DNA of 64,000 bases from Glebionis coronaria (Eukaryota; Streptophyta; Magnoliopsida; Asterales; Asteraceae): contig CM046875.1 of the NCBI GenBank assembly GCA_025667525.1, positions 286,458,140 through 286,522,139 on the forward strand. Reading direction: 5' to 3'. How positions within the stretch are numbered: position 1 is the first letter of the stretch; every line of letters begins with the position of its first letter. Of this stretch, positions 22,612 through 34,028 are shown one piece after another. A program made the translations under genes and the position numbers. The notes beneath the pieces were generated by a model that made no database searches, was not told where the DNA came from, and worked only from the letters and a program-made list of their open reading frames with translations.

Positions 22612-23003
22612 TTGTTGAGAAACTTTGATTTGAAGAACGAAATCCAATATCGTGAGGTGAACCAGGCTAAGGAAGAAGGCGAAGAAGAATATGATGATGT
22701 TTTCAGTTAAGGCCAAGTCTTCTTCAAGTTCCACAAGTTCCAATTCTTCTCTCTTCTTCATGTTCTGATAATGAGGTATGTGATGACTCTTCTTGTAGGA
22801 TAAATACTGAAAGACTTAATAAAGAAGTTTTAAAATTAAAATCAGATGTTTTAGACGAAAAAGCTAGACTTTCAAACTATAAAATAGCACTTGCACAATC
22901 TGAAGGGACGATAGAGGAATATAAGAAAATGTAATCTGACCTAAAAGTTCAAATTAATATTTTGTCTCATGACCTCAAAGTTAGTGTTGAACTTAGGGAC
23001 ACC

Positions 23004-23918
23004 CGGGCTGGCTTTTTGGGAAGCCTGTCCCCACCGTGCTCACGGCCCGGCTGGCCTGCCAGCGGTAGTGGGAGATATCGGATGGTTGGTATCTCACCGC
23101 ATAAGTGTCAGGGATGGCGTAGTTCATTAGTGCTTTCCCGAGGATATCTGTGCGTGCTCTCCCTTCTTTAGTCTTTCTCGGCGTCAACCCCAAGAAAAAA
23201 AGAATTTGAGCATTACCCGCTCTATCAGATAGGACGACCTACTCCTTAGTTGAACCAGACTTTGCCACTCACCTTCATCCGAAAAAGAAAGAGACCGCAT
23301 GAAAGCAGTTTTTCCTAAAGGTGATACCGCCAGGTTTGAAACTTCAATCTTTTGCATCTTGTGGTGAAAGGAAGCCCAGTTATTAGTAGCAAAAAGAGAA
23401 AGATGAAGGGATTCGCTCCCAGGTTGATGGATCAAGAAATGAATGAAAGGTTGGAAGATCCTGCCCAGGGGGAGAAGTCTCAATGGGATGCATTTGCAGA
23501 GAGAAATAGAGATGCCGACAGGAGCGAGCAGAAAGAGAGAGCGTGAAGAGGGTCTTATCATGAATATTGGCCTGCTTTCCTTTCTCCTGTTGCAGTAGAC
23601 TACAGTCTTACCACTATAATATAAAATAGGTCCAAAAGCAGGAAGCACAGTCAGGAAGGTAAGTTAGAACTCTTTTCTGAATTCCTATCTATAAAGTCAG
23701 GCTTGTCTATACAATACAACAAAGTGAGGTATCATTAGTTAGGCTAGTGGGAAGACTCTATTTCCGTCTTTTGAAAGAAGTAAGGTGTTCTTCCCAACTG
23801 CTCCAATAAACGTGCCTACACCCCATCCCGTCTGGAGAAATCTAGTAGCTCTCTTCTTTCCTATTAGCTCGTAGTTCCCTTCCTCTAGTGGGTTCTGACG
23901 AGATCCAAAGGAGTCATA
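23004..23918. other. Organelle-like (probably mitochondrial) DNA insert, 915 bp
   Basis: Interrupts the gag frame of A between the codons for D-T and Q-A-R-L. Base composition changes sharply to near 50 percent G+C against about a third outside, and the style (short purine/pyrimidine blocks, no plant nuclear codon pattern) resembles plant mitochondrial intergenic DNA. I do not recognise a specific mitochondrial gene. Short open frames exist on both strands (23184-23648 minus, 23352-23546 plus) but match nothing I know. No target duplication is visible, which fits end-joining capture. Chloroplast or other origin cannot be excluded by reading. Confidence 0.5.
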
Positions 23919-24723
23919 CAAGCTAGGTTAGATGAGGCCATTAAAAATAAAGAGAATGTAGGGCTTAAAATTACAAAGTTTGATAAAGCCTCTCAAACCC
24001 TATAAAAATGTGTAAGTGATCAAAGATACTTTAGGGATATGTCTAGGATTAGGCTAAAAGAATATGATGATGATCTACCACCTGCTAGAAACTTTCATGG
24101 TGTCCTAAGAAAGGATTTATCTTGGACTGGTATACCAGAACTCTAAGAAAAGGAATTCATTCCTCCACCAAGAGTTCTTACTCCAGTAGAGGAGTATAAG
24201 CAGAAAGTGACTGACTTGGAACAATGGAAGAAATCCAATCCTACATTGTTTGTTAAGGGTGGGATGCTTAGTGAGAGTCCAGTTGAACCTGTTGAAACAA
24301 AACCCATTGTTGTGACCAACCCCACCACTGGTAAAGCTATAGACCTTGGTTCTGCTACTAAAAGAAAAACTAGTGTTAACTATACAGAAATGTATAGAAA
24401 ACCTAGTTCACCTAGAGAAAGCCAAGGGAGTGTGAATGGGTTGGGATATAATCAGTTTAGACCTAGGTTTGTGTCTAAAAAGGTTTGTTATACATGTGGG
24501 AGCTTTTCTCATTTGGCCTATAATTGTGTCAGTAGATACAATTCATATACTGACAATAGGTCACCCAATGTCAACCATAGACCTTTTGTCCACACTAGAC
24601 CACAGGCTACTAGACCAGCTCCTTTCTTTCCTAAGGCAGCTAATACCCAAGGTAAAAGAACCTTTCAAAAGACCAACACTTGGTCTAATAAACAGTATGT
24701 TCCTGTAGAAAACCCTAATTTAG

Positions 24724-24795
24724 GCGCTGACAAGAACAAATTCACCGCTGACAAGAACAAATTCAACGCTGACAGGAACAAATGCAGCGCTGACA
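24724..24795 (+). repeat. Four 21-bp repeats in gag of A (NCGCTGACA)
   Basis: GCGCTGACA, CCGCTGACA, ACGCTGACA and GCGCTGACA start at 24724, 24745, 24766 and 24787, an exact 21-bp period encoding ADKNKFx-type heptads. The same core occurs in the LTRs of A and B. Confidence 0.85.
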
Positions 24796-25149
24796 GCTCC
24801 AAGTTTGGTATGAAAATGCCACAACTTGCTGTTGTCAGACCTTATGTTAGACCATATAAACAACGATACTTGGTTAATAAGGGTCAAGTGTCTAGGGCAT
24901 CATCTCATTTAACTTGGAAACCTAAACAAGAGCAAAAATCTAATTTTAATGGTATTTCAATGACTTGCAATAGATTTAAATATCTTGAGAAGGTCATTAC
25001 TAGACTCATTGGAAAAAATTGGGTTATTAGGTCACAAAGGGATGAACAGGGATTTGTGGTAAAGAATAAGACCACTCTAGTTAAACAACTAGACAGATCT
25101 AAGTCTGTCAAGACTTGGATCTCCAAAGAAAACTAATTTTTCTTCTTGA

Positions 25150-25262
25150 TGAGCAGACTATCCAAAAGCAGGTTAATGATCAAGGATATTGGGATAGTGG
25201 ATGCTCAAGGAACATGCATTTTTGGTCTTTCCACTGTTATTATTTGTATCCACTGACATGTT
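25150..25262 (+). pseudogene. Copia aspartic protease remnant in A
   Basis: Reads ...DQGYWDSGCSRNMHFW. The D-S-G triplet with CSRxM is the active-site signature of copia protease. The frame is lost within about 30 codons. The enzyme would cleave the Gag-Pol precursor; here only the active-site segment survives. Confidence 0.65.
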
Positions 25263-26087
25263 ATGTCTACCCATTGTCGTGGGAAAGGTAGCCTATGTTG
25301 GTGTGTTTTTGTGGTTTTTGTCTAACTATGTAGGAAAATGGAGCTACATTTGGATGGATACAGAATTGCAAACTTTTATTTATGATGGTTGGAGTGTTTA
25401 CATTTCTATCTTGAGATAAAATTTTGCTTCTTCACATATAATGCGTTGTATGCTTCTGTTAAGGGGAGGTAAACCTTTAGGTTTTTGGGTACTCTTAGAG
25501 CACTCTTGCACAATTCTAGATTGTGTCCACTGGTGAGTAAGTGTTAGAAATAATGAATGCTCTTTCCTTATGAAATTGTTGTAATTTCTAAACCTCGAGG
25601 CACTGTAGCATGCACGTAATTTATTTTGCATGCATGTTGCCAAGACGTTTGACCTAGATTTGGGTTTGGTCGGTTGGGAGACTTTGGGTATATGCTTGGG
25701 TTACTTGGGGAGTTGCAAAGCTTTTATATGAGTTAACTTTCTCTTTCGAGATTTGTGAATAAAGGACTCTAGAGTTCATGTGTGTCTATTATGCTTTTTC
25801 ATGAGTGTATGCATGAACAGTGTTTGTTACTCTTGCTTATTAGAGACTAGTTAATTTCCTTAGGATTACTACCTTTGTTTGTGTTTTAACTAAGGTTTTA
25901 TGCATTCTCATGTACATTTTATGCTATGACGTCTTAGCTGGTTTCATTTATAAACTTATTTAATGACCCAAAACATTTCATCACCCTTTCATTTTTGAGA
26001 ATTTTTGATATCTGGAATCCTAATGAACATTTAGGTGTTTTTCCAAGTGATTAACATCTAGTAGCAACAGAGATCACTTTCACGAGG
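25263..26087 (+). other. Non-coding remnant interior of A
   Basis: Where integrase, RT and RNase H should lie there is no recognisable polymerase sequence, only low-information AT-rich DNA. The pol domains appear deleted or replaced. Confidence 0.5.
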
Positions 26088-26438
26088 GTGAATAGTGTTA
26101 TGGAGATGGCTGAGACTATTGTCACTAGCTTTAATGCAGGTCAAGTCTGTCTTATCATCAGTAAGTCCATCTCCATGTCCTATGAATCAACATTGAGGAT
26201 TCATTTCCCGAATGTGGATGAGGACAGTATGAAACCTTTGACATTAATGGAATTGACGAAAATCTGTATTAGCTTGCAAAAGAAAAATGTAGAACTGGTA
26301 CAAATTGTCAAGGATCACTGTTTTGAACTGATAGACTTGTTGTTTTGGAAGCTGATGCAAGGAGGACATTTTTGGTTCTGTCCTTTTATATTGATTTTGG
26401 AGAGGAGTCTTAAAAAGGGGAGGAGCAATCAAATTTGA
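26088..26438 (+). pseudogene. Remnant of the 3' accessory ORF of A
   Basis: 116-codon open stretch including PLTLMELTKICISLQKKNVE. It matches LEPYTLLELTAVCISLQKQN in the accessory ORF of element B and so fixes the order gag, pol, accessory ORF, LTR. Its role is unknown; comparable 3' ORFs are described as env-like in some copia (Sirevirus) elements. Confidence 0.6.
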
Positions 26439-26734
26439 GTGACAAAAGTTATAAAGAAGGCTCCATTGATTCTACAAGTATGATAGAGGTAGCAGATGTT
26501 CTTACGGGTTTGAAGAAGCTATGGAATTGTCTATTTATATAAGAATATGGGGAGTTGAGAATTTGTTGAGAGTTCAGCACAAAGTTAAAGGTCGACTACA
26601 CCAGTGATATGAGTGTTGACTTTTGATTCACACTCAAATTCAGGGATATAGCATGTTTGTAAGAATCCTCTCTATATGTTTTATTTTATTCAGAAACTTG
26701 ATTACTAGAGTAGATATTAAGTTTAGGGGAGGAT

Positions 26735-27307
26735 TGTTGGGAATAAAATTAGCTAAGTCAATAGAACGCTGATAAGAGGAAATTGGACGCTGACAAGAGG
26801 AAACGAAGCGCTGACAGATCAAGCATTGACAAGAGATATGCAAGCGTTGACAAGAAGAATCTTAACATAAAGGCAAGGACTAAATCTGCCAATGATGAAT
26901 TCTTCAAGCTGGTGGACAAAATAAGAAGATAAGAATTCACAATATATTCTTAATGTTTAAAAAGATTTAGTAAATAAGTTATTTTTCTATGTTTATCTTG
27001 TGTCTCTTTCTAAAATAGTTTATCTTAGCTTTTTGTACAAGCCTCCTTAACCTATAAAAGGAGGCCTTAGGGTTAGACATAACATACACCTCTTCCACAT
27101 ATTTCACAAACACTTTCATTGTAATCATTCATTGATATTATTAACCAAAGTGAAAGTTTGGAATTCATATATTGTTTGTTTGTTCTTTATTCTAAGTATT
27201 AGTTTCCGCATAATACTTAGAGTGTTGAATACACAAAGTTTCTCTACGTATTACTCTTGATTTATCTCGATAATGGAAAGCTAATCTATCTAAGTTTGGG
27301 ATCAACA
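26735..27307 (+). repeat. 3' LTR of element A
   Basis: 573 bp, TGTTGGGAATAAAA...GGGATCAACA, preceded by the polypurine tract TTTAGGGGAGGAT (26722-26734). TATAAAAG lies at 27053-27060. Only a small number of differences from the 5' LTR are seen. Confidence 0.9.
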
Positions 27308-27312
27308 AATAG

Positions 27313-27945
27313 TAATTGTTTGGCGCCAGTTCTTATTCCTTTTTATTCAATTTGACTTTTTGACCCATTTAAGACTTTCCCTTCTTGGAAAAATTGACTC
27401 TTGAAACTTAATAAACTCGTTTTCCTTCATTAGAGATCTTTAAGACTTTGACAAGTTTATCCCTTCCACGTTTATGAAACTTGTTTTCCTTTATTAGACA
27501 TCACTCTGACTTAGGAAGAAATGGTCCCTCTGGTTTTTAACATTCTTCCAGGCTTGTTAAGATTCATTTAGACTTTCAGCTTTGGCAATTTAAGTCCTTG
27601 TGGTTTTAAATGATGGAAAATGGATTTCCTAAGGGTTTGTTTGGTATTTTTGGGATACTTGAGGGCCCGCTTTGATATTTAAGGATAATGAAGGGTGTTT
27701 TATGAACTTTTAGGAAAGCGGGGGGTGAAATTATAATTTGCTGAAAGTTCAAGGGTATTTTGGTAAGTCCAAGGTTTTAGGGTTTACAGACTCCGTTTCT
27801 TTGATATTCCGGCTTTGGCTTTGTGCTTTTCTTTGTACCAACACATACAAAAACAACAAACACATGTATATATGACACATTATATGATTATTCGACCGTT
27901 TTAAGCTCATTTTCCAAGGAAATAAGATAGGTGCTTATGCACTTC
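27313..27945 (-). repeat. Element H, 3' LTR, right part (LTR start)
   Basis: Read on the minus strand, the LTR starts TGCATAAGCACC at 27945, just after a purine-rich stretch (TATGCAGGAAG) in the place of the F polypurine tract. It shares GTTCAAGGGTATTTTGG with 31666-31682 of the other LTR. Non-coding. Confidence 0.55.
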
Positions 27946-28173
27946 CTGCATACTAAATCATTGTCGTGTCCTCATGCAATGCTAAAATAAATTATAAAGC
28001 AAACACCGATTTTCTTATAAAAATATTTATTCATTATTTAATCTAAGGAAGTGAAATTAAACAATATATTGCTTTCATTATTCGAAATAACTTTTAGGAT
28101 CATTGAATAAGAACACTTCAATGCCTCATAGAGATAGGTTCGTCGTCCTTGATTTTTAAACGTTCCACGCTAA
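27946..28173 (-). repeat. Element H, residual interior
   Basis: The minus strand matches the last 230 bp of the F interior (18460-18694), for example CTATGAGGCATT and AATCAAGGACGA, so this is the 3' end of an Athila/Tat-like interior. It joins the other LTR directly with no primer-binding site or gag between, implying a large internal deletion with its junction near 28173. Confidence 0.65.
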
Positions 28174-31100
28174 GTGATGTAGTATTTTTCAACACTTGGG
28201 AAGTTGGTAGACATAAACGTTAGGAAACGTAATCGGAAACCGAAAGTCGAGATCGTTCCTAGCGAGGTGAAGTGTTTGCAATTATTACGTTTTTGGATTA
28301 CTCACGGATTTGGGAATGAAAATTTTTAAAGTAAAATATGAAACTACACTACGACGGATAACTAACTCGAATTACGCGGGCACGCAAAATGAGACAAAAT
28401 AATATTAAAATAATACAAAAAATTAAAAAATTAAAAAACTTCAAAACTAATTAAATTGAACCTAAATAAATCAAAAATGAAATTAGAAATCTCTGAAAAT
28501 TCGTTTTGGACCTTGAAATGGGCCAAAACCTAAAACAGTCCAAGCTTATTTGGGCAAAAAAGCCCAATAAGAAAAAAATTGGGAAAAGTAAAAACAAAAA
28601 GGCTATCTGGACTAAAAAATATTTTAACCACTTTTTTCTAAAGGCACAAAACCTGAAACCAAGATAATAAACCAAAAATAAGCTATAAGCCAGCTTATTG
28701 GACCCAATAACCCCAATAAACAAAATACTCAAGCTTATTACCTACTTTTTGGTAACCCTCAATCTTTTGGCTTATCTAAGAAACTACAAAAATAATTTTG
28801 AAAATAGTTTTTGAAATAAGCTCAAACAAAGTGATTAATGATTTGCACAAAATGACAAAATAGTCGGGTTTGTGCAAATTTTAACCATTTTGCATGAAAC
28901 TTGTTGCAAAAGCTGAGGAATGAAAAATGAAACACTTTAGAACTTTAAAAACTTGAATAAGCTCACTAGAAAAAGCAGAAAGTTGAAATAAGCACAAATT
29001 ATAAATTATAATTAAATCGAATCCTACTAAAATCTTAACTAAATGAAACCAACAACTGGAAACTGGTAAATAAGCTAAGAAAAATGAGATTGCCTACAAA
29101 ACTAAAGTTGTGCAAACAGGGAATAAGCTTAATAAGTTGTTTGTACAGAGTTGACAAAAAATAGTTAAAAGAAAAGCCTTTTGAGACTTGTTTGAAAAAG
29201 TCCCAAGGGCAAAGATGGTGAGGGTGTGGGTTGCGAGTGTGGAGGATGTGGGTTTGAACCCCTCGCATTTTTGCTTTTTTGGTATTTTACTTTTTTGGAC
29301 AAAATAAACAGAGTGATAAGCCAGTTGGGCTTATCAGCTTTTTGTTTCACAACAGTTCAAAAATGCAAATAGCACACCAAATCACACAGAAACACAGGTT
29401 AAGCTAGAAGAAATCTATAAAGCAAAGATTAAAAGTCTATGCTACAGTGGCAGTGCAGATTTAGTGCAATTAGCTGAGTTTGAACTTAAGCTATAAGCAA
29501 CAACTAAGCACAAATTCAAAAACAAACCTAAGGTAGATAAAATATTATGTCTAAACTACAAGCAAACTAAATCTTAAATCTTACAAACTAGAAACATGAA
29601 GATATGGCTGCTGATCTATAAAACCGTAAATAAGTCACACTTTGGATTTTTAAAAGCTTAGTTTAACACTTAAGTTTAAACCAAGCATACAAAATTCATC
29701 AGAGGTCTAAATAACTCAGACAACAAATCAATTCAAAAACTCTTACACTACCAGATATCAGACAAAAGAGAAATGATCAAATCAGACAAAAAAATTAGAA
29801 AAACAGGAATCTTTGATTTTTAAACCAAGGCTTAAACAAAAGCTGAATTAATCCTATTTGATCTACTTCTAAATGACTACAAAGAATCCAACCTCAAAAG
29901 CTTGATGAACCTAGGTTAAGTCCTAGACCCAAACATGCCTTATGGTGCAGGGCACTATAATTTAACAATAGAACTTTTTGAATTAACAAACAAGTAACCA
30001 ATTAAAAGCAAGCAATAATGAACATAAGCAATAAAAAGGTAATTAAATAAGAAAAACTAGAAATTAAGCACACATTAGCTGTTAGCCAAATAAGCACATA
30101 AATCAGTTTAAGCATTAAGGGGAGTTCGAAGTTACCTTGTCTTGACCTACATCCAGACCAAGAGTGACTGATGTAACTAGCTTATTGCTATCTCTGAGCC
30201 ATAAGAGCTTATGGAAGTGAGCTTATGGTGCTTATGAATACCTTTTGCAAAACAAGGACTACAACAGTCCAATGCAAATGATGGATGAAATGTCTTTGAT
30301 TACTTAAAACCTGAAAACATCACAACCAACAAACAAGAAAAATTAAACTGATAAAGGTCACAATAAGCTGGATTATTATGCAATAAGCTAGCTTATTTGG
30401 CCAAAATAAGAAAAACAGTTGAAAACAAAGATTTGAAAAATCTTTTGCAAAAAGTTTAAAAAGAGTAACCAGACAATAAATTAACACAAACTTAAGCTTA
30501 TTTTTACAACTTATTTATCAAGTAACTTATAAAAACAGTTTAACCTTATGCTTCTTAAAAAATCTTTTGATTCCTCAAACTATTTTAAATAAAACAGGAA
30601 AAACAAATTGACTTGAATATTAAATTTTTCGAATTAAAAGAGACAATGTATTTAAAAATGGAACTCAATATTGCATTGTTCAATAATTTTTACTAGATCA
30701 CAAAGAAAATATTGAAATACAAAAATTGGAACAAGGAATGAAATTTTGATAGTCTAGTATTTATACAAGAATGAAGAAAATACTAGAATACCTAAAATAC
30801 TAATGTTGATCTTCCAAATATACCTTTGAAAATTCTAAGAAGATTCTTTGTAGATGCCTTGATCCGAATTTGAAATCTTTGTCAATTGAACCCATGTGAT
30901 GTGCCATGTGTTTTTGCAGCTGTACAATTAATCTTGACCATGTATATTGTGTGGAGAATACTCAACTTAATCTTAGCCATTGATCCACTGCACTCCTGTT
31001 GTCTTTTTCTCAAAACGTGTAGCAGGGCATGTCCAATGGAGACCATGTGATGAGGTGGCTTCAAAGATACGCACACGGGTGTATTAGGTGGATGTTAAAT

Positions 31101-31727
31101 TATGGTTCTGGACAGTTTTTAACAAAAACCCCTTTTTATCAAGAGAGATTGGGATTGGGGAGGGTTTAGGGTTTAAGTGTGGTGGTTTCTCCATTTTGGG
31201 TAAACAGCGGGTGTTTCCCACTAATTTTGTTGTTTAAACATCAGAATATGTCAACTTTGGCCCTCCTCTTTGTTGTAAACGAAAGTCGTTCAAATCCTTT
31301 ATATTTGTAGTTTAGGAAATGACCCACGACCCCCTAAACTTTATGAAAATCTGTTCTGATGTAAGGTTCGTGAGAATGGAAACTATAGTCCTTCTGGAAA
31401 CTTTGGCATAATGACTGCTTGACCTTTGTACTTGATAAATGCAATTTCCATTGTAAAATAACTTTGGAATATGACAAAATTAGTCCTAGTGTTTATATGA
31501 ACTTAGAAAAAGATTTGTTTTGCACAATCTTCAAACTTGGGGGGGGGGGGCTTTCTTTTATAAACTCCACACTTAAGGGGCCCTTTTGTACTTTTAAGGC
31601 TTTCAAGGGTATAAAGTGTTAATATATGAAACTTGAGTGACCATTATTGTAATTTCTTTAATTGTTCAAGGGTATTTTGGAAGTTCAGATCCGGTTTTGA
31701 AAGTTTATGGACTTATATTTAATAGTC
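28174..31727 (-). repeat. Element H, 5' LTR (truncated)
   Basis: Long non-coding LTR-like sequence on the minus strand. CGTTAGGAAACGTA near 28220 matches the F LTR end region in reverse complement (13095-13125). It contains a tRNA-like block (29197-29275) and a 12-G run at 31539-31550. The first roughly 150 bp expected by comparison with 27795-27945 are missing at 31727, where copia element I begins. Confidence 0.55.
29197..29275 (+). other. tRNA-like block in 5' LTR of H
   Basis: Shares AAAAGxCCCAAGGGCA with the block at 7990 and has a good box B (GGGTTTGAACCCC). Antisense to the LTR, at a similar distance from the LTR 3' end as in the other copies. Confidence 0.5.
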
Positions 31728-32563
31728 GTGTGATAAGATCAAACTCGAGATTATGAGATTGCACTCAATACGTAAAGAGTTAATTTATTTAATAAATATA
31801 CTTATTATATTTATGAAATTAAACCGAGCTATAACTTAACGATCGTTAAATAAATTAAAAGTTAAGTATTAACGAGCGTTGTGGATTAAAAGAGAAGAGA
31901 CAAGAAAGATCCAGAACACCCCATGGGGGTGCACCGACCGTCGACCAAAGGGGAGGGGGAAAGTAAAAAAGGGAACTTTTTCTTACCTTATATTTGTTTA
32001 ACTTGGGCTACAAAATTTACTAGGTCTATATAAACATACCCTCACCCTCATTATTCTACACATAATCTATCTTTTCTTCCTTCTCTGCGATCGGAAGCCA
32101 AATGCACCCTAAGGGTTTCGTTTGGTTTTTCGGTTTAGCTTATAATCTAGTCCTAGCCCCTCTCTAGGGTTGTTGGGTAGATTTTTTCACAAGTGTAGAA
32201 GCTCGGTTTACACGTGCCAGACTTACGATTAGCTCGTTGTATTACGTGTGTACAAGAACGTAATATAGTCTTACTTTAGACTATCTTGGTGGTGTTCGTG
32301 ATTAACCCTTATTGGTGATTCGTTCTTTATCTTGGGGAATTGCATTAGTTAAAAGATATGTAACCCTAATTCGATTAATTATAATTGTGTTATTATGGTC
32401 TTGTTAAATCGCTTTCGCTATATGTATGCTTTGATCTTGTTTAGGGTTTTGTATAATTGTTATGTACTATATAAACCTTCTGTGGTATCAGAGAGCCGTT
32501 TTAACATGTTATAATTATCAAAAATCTAAAGTTTTAACTAATATATGTTTTGAGTTAAAACTA

Positions 32564-33481
32564 GGGTTAAGTACATATATTGGTAATATACTATTTACCG
32601 TTTACACAACTAGGTAATGTACTATTTTTATTACTAATACCGCTAAAAAACCGGCTAAACTTTTCTAATATAGGCAATGTGACCGGCTTGGACAGGTTAC
32701 AACTCGAAATTTGGAACAAAACTATTACTACCTCGATAAATTGAAACTAAATATAACTCTAAACAAATTCTTAGCTTGTAAATAGGTTGCTAATGTCCGA
32801 TATAAATATCTAATACGCGTGTGCTTGTCAAATAACACTTACAAATCGAATTTTGTGATTCTAAAGCAACACGATCAAGTTATCAGTATTATTGTATTTG
32901 GTATATATAAAAGTTTTTATATAGAAAAGAATTATAATTCAAATTTTATGGGGTATTAAAGTGTATCTATTAATTATTTACGTTTTTTTGTGTGGCCGAA
33001 CAATTATGACCACAGGGCTCCATTGGAGTTCAAAAAATTATAACATTATCACAGATCGAGCATCTAACTCTAGTCAGATTTTATGGTTACATAGAGCATG
33101 GTGGTGAGCGTATTATCATGCTAGAATATGTTACTAACGGAACCCTTCGTGAACATTTATATGGTAAATGCAGCTACATGGATCTCAGTTATTGGTTTCA
33201 TATCCGAGTATAGATTCTTATTTTTCAAAGATCTTTCGTAAAAAAAATGAAGCGTCTGTTCCAGATGAAAAAAATAAAGCGTTTGTTCTAGATGAAAAGA
33301 TGAAGGAGATGAAAAATGAAGCGTTTGTTCAAAATTTCGAGTTATTACCTGTCCTAGCCGGTCACATTACCTATATTGGAAAAGTTTATCCGGTTTTTAT
33401 AGCCACATTAGTAACAAAAATAGTTCATTATCTAGATGTGTAAACAATGGATAGTATATTACCAATATATAGACTTAACCC
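32564..33481. mobile_element. Pack-MULE copy 2
   Basis: 918 bp, colinear with copy 1. Ends are GGGTTAAGTACATATATTGG and ...ATATATAGACTTAACCC. Perfect 9-bp duplication TTAAAACTA (32555-32563 and 33482-33490). No transposase. Confidence 0.92.
32998..33213 (+). pseudogene. Captured kinase fragment, frameshifted copy
   Basis: Same segment as in copy 1, but four bases are missing after LEFKK relative to copy 1, breaking the frame. The second half reads IITLSQIEHLTLVRFYGYIE, then HGGERIIMLEYVTNGTLREH. Several residues (EHGGERI, MLEYV, TLREHL) are closer to functional kinases than those in copy 1, so copy 1 has drifted more in these positions. Confidence 0.75.
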
Positions 33482-34028
33482 TTAAAACTACATGTTTTTT
33501 AGGTTTTCTTAGAAATTAGGGTTTTGTTTTTTAAAATTAGGGTTTTGGCCAAATTTTATAAAAAAAGGAATTGTTTTGAAACCCTAAATTACATGTTGTA
33601 TAATTAGATTAAATTGCATGATTAATTGCTATGTCATGTATGGTTACGATCCGTAGAGATTCAATTGTTATGAGATTTGGATGGATCCATGATGAACGTG
33701 CATGTTTTTCATGGATCGTAAAATTATATGATTATATGATTTTATGTGCTTCTTGTTTATTTGATTCAAGAAATCTAGAATTAGGGAAGACTTTTATATG
33801 AATATAAAAACTTAGATTTGATGATTATTGAATAAATCGTATGCATGTGGCTATTTGATATATTTATTGCACATATAAATTGTTATTATGTGTTTATGAT
33901 TTAGTGTTTTTTACTTGTTTATGTTAAAATTGTTCGAATTGTTGTAAACAAGGTTTTATTAGAAAAATAATATGGACTAAATGATATTAAAATTAATATT
34001 TGTTTTGAGATCTAACTTACATAGAATT

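Larger units (their letters stand above)
22752..25136 (+). pseudogene. Gag remnant of element A with CCHC zinc knuckle
   Basis: A coiled-coil-like stretch starts near 22752 (TERLNKEVLKLKSDVLDEK) and runs to 23003. The 915-bp insert follows, and the same frame resumes at 23919 (QARLDEAIKNKENVGLKI). After two stops, a 309-codon open stretch (24207-25136) contains C-x2-C-x4-H-x4-C (C94, C97, H102, C107 counted from the methionine at 24207), the nucleic-acid-binding knuckle of copia Gag. Lysine/asparagine-rich 7-residue repeats (ADKNKFT and variants) follow. Removing the insert restores the frame exactly. The capsid core is not recognisable and the gene is broken. Confidence 0.8.
22026..27307 (+). 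mobile_element. Element A: internally deleted Ty1/copia retrotransposon
   Basis: 5282 bp with LTRs at 22026-22597 and 26735-27307, a tRNA-Met-type primer-binding site, a polypurine tract and a perfect 5-bp duplication AATAG (22021-22025 and 27308-27312). The first LTR has mutated TGTTGGG to TATTGGG. The interior retains part of gag with a zinc knuckle, a protease remnant and the tail of a 3' accessory ORF. Integrase, RT and RNase H are missing, and a 915-bp foreign insert sits in gag. Element B (39759-42648) belongs to the same family. Confidence 0.9.
31729..34028 (+). mobile_element. Copia element I: 5' LTR and leader only
   Basis: An LTR-like block from about 31729 to about 32480 is followed by TGGTATCAGAG (32483-32493), a tRNA-Met primer-binding site. 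The leader runs on to 34028 with Pack-MULE copy 2 inserted at 32564. LTR G begins at 34029, so gag and pol are not seen. The exact LTR ends are uncertain. Confidence 0.6.

Noticed and set aside
23184..23648. 154-codon minus-strand frame as a gene
   Set aside because: Inside the organelle-like insert; the length is explained by higher G+C content, and no family is recognised.
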